Positions 50,687 through 55,596 of a stretch of DNA of 55,596 bases are shown here, in pieces. Location of the stretch: NCBI RefSeq assembly GCF_934660935.1, contig NZ_CAKUIH010000012.1, positions 1 to 55,596 on the forward strand. The letters run 5' to 3'. Below the pieces are notes generated by a model. That model did not search any database, was not told the origin of the DNA, and worked only from the letters and a program-made list of their open reading frames with translations. Position numbers and translations under genes: made by a program. Each line of letters starts with the position of its first letter. The first letter of the stretch is position 1. Source of the DNA: an uncultured Parolsenella sp. GTDB taxonomy: Bacteria; Actinomycetota; Coriobacteriia; Coriobacteriales; Atopobiaceae.

Positions 50687-50837
50687 ACAACAAATTTGAG
50701 ATTCTGCGGCTGGAAATCGCGGTTTTAGGTCCAAAACTAGATATGACACAACGAGCATAACAAATAAAACCCCAGTTGGGCATTTGCCAACCGGGGTTAA
50801 GAGTCGAAATCGAGCCGCAGAATCTCAAATTTGTTGT
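50687..50837. repeat. 151-bp element bounded by perfect 25-bp inverted repeats
   Basis: Arms 50687-50711 (starting ACAACAAATTTGAGATTCTG) and 50813-50837 are exact reverse complements. The interior is A/T-rich and holds the minus-strand terminator at 50768-50798. No flanking duplication is obvious. The surrounding 50544-50686 and 50838-50946 show no gene. Confidence 0.85.
50763..50798 (-). terminator. terminator of the LytR-CpsA-Psr operon
   Basis: On the minus strand AACCCCGGTTGG and CCAACTGGGGTT (50798-50787 and 50779-50768) form a stem with one mismatch, followed by TTATTTG. Confidence 0.75.
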
Positions 50838-50946
50838 CAGGCGGTGCTCCCGACGTCGTGGTAACGCGATATTTCCCGTGTTCCAGCGAGTCGATGGCCC
50901 GGCGACGGTGTATTTGATGGACCGAGGCGGCTTCGCGCGCAGGTAT

Positions 50947-52392
50947 CTATTCCACTATTCCGGCGGCGATGCCGGAGGTGGGGTCTTGGGTGGAATCGGC
51001 GTAGGGCGGGAGGCCTTGGCCGACGCGGCTCATCATTTCGGCCCAGGCTTCCTGGTTGACGCGCTCGTACCAGACGCCGTTCTCATAGCTCGAGACGGTT
51101 GGCTCGAGGGCGGAGTAGAGATTCTCGGCCATATCGAAGCCGGCGAAGCGCGCGCCGAGGAACAGAAGGTCGAAGCCCGTAAGATCTGTATTGACGCTGG
51201 CAGATCCTGCGTTTAGGGTTGCCAGCAGCATGAACGGGTTGCCCGAGAGGGACTTCTTGAGAATCGCGCCAAGCACCATGCGCTGGTTTGCCGTGCGGAA
51301 GTAGTCACCGGCACCGTACTGGTCATAGGCATGGCGCGCGCGGCAGAGCTTGAGCGCGTCGTCTCCGTTGAGTTCCTGGACGCCGGCCTTGATATCTGCG
51401 CCGGTATAGTCGGGGTCATACACGTCAACCGGTACGTTTACCGTAATGCCGCCGATGGCGTCCACCACGGAGATGAACTGATCGAGGTCAATCTCGGCAT
51501 AATGCGAGATGGGAACACCTGCAAGGTCTGATACGGCCTTGATGAGCATGGGTGGACCGCCGTAGGTATAGGCGGCGTTGATTTTTTGCTCTCCGTAGTC
51601 TCCGCCGAGATTGACGCACGTGTCGCGTTGGATGGAGACGAGCGTGAGCTTCGCCGCGATGGGGTCGACGCGAGCGAGGATGATCGAATCCGTGCGATAT
51701 ACGCCGCCTGTGGCACCGGTCTCCTCGCGGTACGCGTCCTTATCCGTACCGACGAGCAGCATGTAGAAGGGCTGACCCGGAAGGACAGGCCTGAGCGCGA
51801 GGCGCGTCTCGAGCGACACGCCGAGGTTCATGCGGACCGTGATGAGAACGGCAAAGGCGAGAAGTGCCGCAAGCGCGCCAAGAAGTACGCGCTTTGTGAT
51901 CTTGAGGGCGCGGCGTGGATTGAACTCGCGCCGCTGGGGGAAACCTGCCCCGCCAGCCTGCTCGCCATAGCCGCTCTGCGGGTCGCTGTAGTCGTTGCGT
52001 GCCCAATCCGGGCCCCCTGCGTGACGGCGTCTGCGCAGGATGCCGCCGTTGTCGCGCTCCTGACGCATTTGGCGATACCGGTTCACGTCCTCCGCCTGCG
52101 ATCGCGTGACGGTACGCGGTTGCTCGGCACGCGGCGCGCGAGCACGGGGGTCACCGGTAGAGTACGGCTGGCGCGTGGTCTGCGGGCCGGACGTGCGCGA
52201 GGGCTGACCTGCGTCCTGATAGCCGGCTTGCGAGCTCGGCTGATAGCCCGCCTGGTGCGCGGGCGTCGCATTGCCGCGCGAGAAGCGCGACCCAGACTGA
52301 AACGCGCCCTCGGCATGACGGCTTTGGGCCGCAGCGCCCCTAGCGCGCTGTTCTTCCTCGCTCATCTGCCTGTGCTCGCGCCTGGGCGACAT
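50947..52392 (-). CDS. LytR-CpsA-Psr family protein with long cytoplasmic tail
   Basis: Predicted phosphotransferase that attaches anionic glycopolymers to peptidoglycan on the outer face of the membrane. It has 481 residues. The first 170 are charged, Gln/Arg/Gly-rich and probably disordered in the cytoplasm, with imperfect QAGYQ repeats. A transmembrane helix follows (about 172-193). The extracellular LCP domain contains the conserved YRTDSIILARVDP, LVSIQRDTCVNL and CRARHAYDQYGAGDYFRTANQ, with the arginines that bind the lipid pyrophosphate. The ATG follows AAAGGAGAG on the minus strand. It lies 27 bases after the other LCP gene, so the pair is one operon. Confidence 0.92.
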   Translation of the reverse strand: MSPRREHRQMSEEEQRARGAAAQSRHAEGAFQSGSRFSRGNATPAHQAGYQPSSQAGYQDAGQPSRTSGPQTTRQPYSTGDPRARAPRAEQPRTVTRSQAEDVNRYRQMRQERDNGGILRRRRHAGGPDWARNDYSDPQSGYGEQAGGAGFPQRREFNPRRALKITKRVLLGALAALLAFAVLITVRMNLGVSLETRLALRPVLPGQPFYMLLVGTDKDAYREETGATGGVYRTDSIILARVDPIAAKLTLVSIQRDTCVNLGGDYGEQKINAAYTYGGPPMLIKAVSDLAGVPISHYAEIDLDQFISVVDAIGGITVNVPVDVYDPDYTGADIKAGVQELNGDDALKLCRARHAYDQYGAGDYFRTANQRMVLGAILKKSLSGNPFMLLATLNAGSASVNTDLTGFDLLFLGARFAGFDMAENLYSALEPTVSSYENGVWYERVNQEAWAEMMSRVGQGLPPYADSTQDPTSGIAAGIVE

Positions 52393-52419
52393 AGCGCTCT
52401 CCTTTGGCGACCAAAGCTA

Positions 52420-53892
52420 CTAGTTGTTGGCCATGTCCGCGCCGAGTACCACGATGACGTCAGCCTCGCCGGCGTACGTGCCGTCATCGGCGACGACGTT
52501 CGAGAGACCAAGCGTGTCAGCGACTGCCTCGGCCTTAGCGCGGTTGCCATCGCCTACGTAGATGATACGGGTTGATGAGTAGTCGAAGGAGTCTGCCGTG
52601 GCGGCAGTCGTGTCAAAGCCGTGATTCGAGAGCGTGGACGCAACTCGGCCAGCAAGACCCGAGACGCCGGCGCCGTTCAGCACCTTGACGGAACCGGAGA
52701 ACTCGGTTTCCGCGGATTCGCCGTTGCTGTCAGAGGAGGAGGCGGCCGCGCTGCCATCAGAGTTCTTCGTGGCGGTACCAGCGCCAGCGATGCCCAGCGC
52801 AGTGTCCTCGTCCTCGCTCTCGTAGGGGGAGAGGCCCTGGTTCACGCGAGTCATCATCTTCTGCCAGGCCCGGGTGTCGCAGATCTCATACCAGGTGTCG
52901 TTCACGTACTTGGAGTTGGTGGGCTCCATGCCGCTGAACATGTCAGTATCCATGTTGAAGCCCTGGAACTGCGTGGCGAGAGACAGGATGTCTGCCACGG
53001 AGAGGTCGGTCGAGACGGAATCCGCAAGCGTGGTGACCGTGGAGGCGATGGTTGCCGGGTCGCTCGCGAGAATCTTTCTCAGGATGGCGCCGATGACCAT
53101 GCGCTGGTTGGCGGCGCGGTAGACGTCGCCGTCGCCGTACTTGTCATAGGCATGGCGCGCGCGGCAGAGCTTGAGCGCCTGATCGCCGTTCAGGGTCTGC
53201 TGACCAGCCTTGATGTCCGCGCCAGTGTACTGCGGGTCATAGACGTCGACCGGGACGTTGACCTCGATGCCGCCAATGGTGTCGACGACGGAGATGAACT
53301 GATCGAGGTCAATCTCCGCATAGTGGGAGATGGGAACGCCCGCGAACTTGGAGATGGTCTCGACGGTGTAGGACGCGCCGGAGACGTTCTGCTCGCCTGA
53401 TTCCTTGCGCTCGGCGCCGATGGAGTAGGCAGAGTTGATCTTCTGTTTGCCGTAGGCGCCGAAGTCCACAAGCGTGTCGCGGTGAATCGAGACGAGCGTG
53501 ACCTGCTTCTCCGTCGGGTCGACGCGGGCGAGGAGGATGGAGTCCGTGCGATAGGCGCTCTCGGCGGAGCCATACTCGTTGCTTCCAGAGCGGTACTCGT
53601 CCTTATCGATGCCGATGAGGACCATGTAGAACGGGTCGCCCGAGCTGGCTTCCGTCAGGGTGCCGTGAAGGGCGGAGTCACTTGCCATGCCAAAGCTGCC
53701 CGAGATGCGCGTCATGAGGGCCCAAGCTGCGGTGGAGGCAAGAACGGCGACAACACCAAGAACGATGAGGAACACCTTGAGACCCTTGCGGCGACCGCGC
53801 TTGCGACGGGCTCCGGAGTAGCGCTCCATTGCCTCCGCACGGGAGTAGTCGCTAGTGCGGTTCTGGGGGGTTTCGTTCCTGCGTTTGGGCAT
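52420..53892 (-). CDS. LytR-CpsA-Psr family protein with LytR C-terminal domain
   Basis: Second LCP-type cell wall glycopolymer ligase, 490 residues. A short basic cytoplasmic tail precedes a single transmembrane helix (about 37-60). The LCP domain (about 85-340) has YRTDSILLARVDP, LVSIHRDTLVDFG and CRARHAYDKYGDGDVYRAANQ. After a Ser/Asp-rich linker a LytR_C domain follows (about 400-487, with VKVLNGAGVSGLAGRVASTL). It closely resembles the downstream LCP gene in its core, suggesting an old duplication; that copy lacks LytR_C and has a much longer N-terminus. The ATG follows AAGGGAG on the minus strand. Confidence 0.93.
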   Translation of the reverse strand: MPKRRNETPQNRTSDYSRAEAMERYSGARRKRGRRKGLKVFLIVLGVVAVLASTAAWALMTRISGSFGMASDSALHGTLTEASSGDPFYMVLIGIDKDEYRSGSNEYGSAESAYRTDSILLARVDPTEKQVTLVSIHRDTLVDFGAYGKQKINSAYSIGAERKESGEQNVSGASYTVETISKFAGVPISHYAEIDLDQFISVVDTIGGIEVNVPVDVYDPQYTGADIKAGQQTLNGDQALKLCRARHAYDKYGDGDVYRAANQRMVIGAILRKILASDPATIASTVTTLADSVSTDLSVADILSLATQFQGFNMDTDMFSGMEPTNSKYVNDTWYEICDTRAWQKMMTRVNQGLSPYESEDEDTALGIAGAGTATKNSDGSAAASSSDSNGESAETEFSGSVKVLNGAGVSGLAGRVASTLSNHGFDTTAATADSFDYSSTRIIYVGDGNRAKAEAVADTLGLSNVVADDGTYAGEADVIVVLGADMANN

Positions 53893-54190
53893 GCAAGCTC
53901 CCTTGATGGACGTGCCTATAACGAAACAATGGTACTAGCGCGGGCATCACGCTGCGAAAAGTCCATAGGAACGTTAGCGTATGTTCACAAACAAGAATCG
54001 CGCGCGCACGTAGATGCATTGATGTGGCTGGCGTATTATTGTACGCGTCAAATTCGTGACTTTGCTAGCGCCTACGGCGCGCGCCGGATCAGCGATTCGG
54101 CGTGGCCCTCGCTTCCAGGTCTCGCGACTCTCGGAAATCTCGAGCCCACGCGCTCGTGACCCTTGCAACTCTCGTCCCACGGAGGAGCCC
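53893..54190. promoter_or_regulatory. divergent intergenic region, LCP operon and guaA
   Basis: A 298-base region without a gene. A TATTAT at 54035-54040 may be the guaA -10 box, with a poor -35 (TAGATG) 17 bases upstream. ACGGAGGAG precedes the guaA start. I see no guanine or PRPP riboswitch fold by eye. Confidence 0.3.
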
Positions 54191-55596
54191 ATGCAGAACA
54201 GCCAGCAGAAGGTCATCGTCCTCGACTTCGGCGCCCAGTACGGCCAGCTCATCGCGCGCCGCGTCCGCGACCTGAACGTCTACTCGGAGATCATGCCGTG
54301 CGACGCCACGGCGGCCGAGATCGCTGCGGAGAACCCCAGCGCCATCATCCTCTCCGGCGGTCCCGCGAGCGTGAACGCCGAGGACGCCCCGCGCGTCGAC
54401 CCGGCCATCTACGAGATGGGCGTTCCCGTGCTCGGCTTCTGCTACGGCCACCAGATCACGGCCGTGACCCTGGGCGGCAAGGTCTTCCACCCCGAGGTGG
54501 GCGAGTACGGCCCGGCCGAGCTCGAGCGCGAGGCGAAGAGCGCCCTGTTCAACAGCACGCCCATGAAGCAGACCGTGTGGATGAGCCACTTCGACGCCGT
54601 CTGCGACGTGCCGGAGGGCTTTGTCGTCACCGCCAAGACCGCCACGTGCCCCGTGGCCGCGATGGAGAACGCCGAGAAGCGCATCTACACCACGCAGTTC
54701 CACCCCGAGGTCAAGCACACCGAGTATGGCCAGCAGATCCTCTCGAACTTCCTCTTCGACATCTGCAAGCTCGAGAAGAACTGGTCGATGGACAACCTCG
54801 TCGAGACCATGACAGCGGACTTCCGCGAGAAGGTGGGCGAGGACCGCGTCATTCTGGCCCTCTCCGGCGGCGTTGACTCCTCCGTGGTCGCCGCTCTTGG
54901 CGCCCGTGCCATCGGCAAGCAGATGACCTGCGTCTTCATCAATCACGGCCTGCTTCGCAAGAACGAGCCCGAGCAGGTCGAGGAGGTCTTCACCAAGCAG
55001 TTCGACGTCGACTTCATCCATGTCCACGCCGAGGACCGCTACGCCGAGCTCCTGGCCGGCGTGACCGAGCCGGAGGAGAAGCGCCGCATCATCGGCACGC
55101 AGTTCTGGAAGGAGTTCTTCGCGGTCGCCCAGCAGCTCGAGACCGATGGCAAGCCTGTGAAGTACCTCGCCCAGGGCACCATCTACCCCGACATCATCGA
55201 GTCCGGCGCGCGCAAGACGGGCGGCAAGGCGAGCACCATCAAGAGCCACCACAACCTGATCCCGTTCCCCGAGGGCGTGAGCTTCGACCTCATCGAGCCG
55301 CTTGACCACTTCTTCAAGGACGAGGTTCGCGAGCTGGGCCTTGCGCTTGGCCTGCCGGCGCACATCGTGTATCGCCAGCCGTTCCCGGGCCCGGGCCTGG
55401 CCATCCGCATCATTGGCGCGATCGACAAGGAGAAGCTCGAGATCCTGAAGAACGCCGACGCCATCGTGCGCGAGGAGCTCGACGCCTACAACGAGCGTCT
55501 CTTCGAGAAGACGGGCGACCGCAACTCCGAGCACAGCTGCTGGCAGTACTTCGCCGTGCTGCCCGACATCAAGAGCGTGGGCGTCATGGGCGACGA
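54191..55596 (+). CDS. guaA: GMP synthase (glutamine-hydrolysing), 3' end outside the window
   Basis: Converts XMP to GMP with glutamine as nitrogen donor. The visible 468 codons cover most of a protein of about 515-525 residues. The class I amidotransferase domain has its cysteine nucleophile Cys84 in GFCYGHQITA, and the His/Glu pair in TTQFHPEVKHTEYG. The ATP pyrophosphatase P-loop LALSGGVDSSVVAAL is near residue 225. The dimerisation domain is running when the window ends at GVMGDE. The ATG at 54191 follows ACGGAGGAG. Partial only because the window stops. Confidence 0.97.
   Translation, partial: MQNSQQKVIVLDFGAQYGQLIARRVRDLNVYSEIMPCDATAAEIAAENPSAIILSGGPASVNAEDAPRVDPAIYEMGVPVLGFCYGHQITAVTLGGKVFHPEVGEYGPAELEREAKSALFNSTPMKQTVWMSHFDAVCDVPEGFVVTAKTATCPVAAMENAEKRIYTTQFHPEVKHTEYGQQILSNFLFDICKLEKNWSMDNLVETMTADFREKVGEDRVILALSGGVDSSVVAALGARAIGKQMTCVFINHGLLRKNEPEQVEEVFTKQFDVDFIHVHAEDRYAELLAGVTEPEEKRRIIGTQFWKEFFAVAQQLETDGKPVKYLAQGTIYPDIIESGARKTGGKASTIKSHHNLIPFPEGVSFDLIEPLDHFFKDEVRELGLALGLPAHIVYRQPFPGPGLAIRIIGAIDKEKLEILKNADAIVREELDAYNERLFEKTGDRNSEHSCWQYFAVLPDIKSVGVMGD

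Overview
The window is high-GC DNA from a Gram-positive actinobacterium, most likely class Coriobacteriia (Atopobiaceae/Coriobacteriaceae-like, e.g. Olsenella, Collinsella or Atopobium relatives). This is inferred from gene content and not from a marker search: secA-prfB, a 973-residue ATPase/BTAD regulator, membrane-bound LuxR proteins, a TsaB-RimI-TsaD fusion, split transketolase, LytR-CpsA-Psr proteins, and an RF2 without a frameshift site. UGA is used as an ordinary stop codon. Strong G/C third-position bias produces very long antisense ORFs over almost every gene; I treat those as shadows.

Layout. 1-3.3 kb: a lone regulator whose base composition differs from its neighbours. 3.5-7.5 kb: secA and prfB, overlapping at TAGTG. 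7.6-9.2 kb, minus strand: a HAD phosphatase and a DeoR-family repressor. 9.6-19.1 kb: a carbohydrate island with an ascorbate-type PTS (IIA, IIB, IIC), a small membrane protein, two pyruvate-type aldolases (DHDPS superfamily and KDPG family), a second IIA, and a two-gene transketolase. A LacI regulator (minus strand) and a transaldolase follow. I infer that an imported sugar or sugar acid is phosphorylated, cleaved to pyruvate plus an aldehyde (phosphate), and the products enter the non-oxidative pentose phosphate pathway. The substrate cannot be read from the sequence.

19.3-25.7 kb: ftsE (with an unusual ~140-residue N-terminal extension), ftsX, rnr, a TPR protein, smpB, acpP and ssrA (tmRNA), so both trans-translation partners lie together. 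26-28 kb: a patatin-like lipase, rplM and rpsI. 28-38 kb: glmS, acpS, nnr, alr, a type-4 uracil-DNA glycosylase, tsaE, and an 800-residue TsaB-RimI-TsaD fusion. 38.1-39.0 kb: a REP-associated tyrosine transposase between two copies of a 31-bp near-perfect palindrome, inserted directly before nadE. 41-43 kb: two membrane LuxR modules that appear split by a one-base frameshift. 43.1-45.0 kb, minus strand: an ABC exporter-like operon. 45.5-50.4 kb: groES-groEL, a polyferredoxin-like protein and ychF. 50.9-53.9 kb, minus strand: two LytR-CpsA-Psr proteins. The window ends inside guaA.

The intergenic spaces are rich in structure. There are strong rho-independent terminators, two elements bounded by perfect 24-bp and 25-bp inverted repeats (28.3 kb, 50.7 kb), nested hairpins after groEL and ychF, and short tandem repeats of 21, 32, 33 and 62 bp. 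No CRISPR array, rRNA or tRNA was seen.
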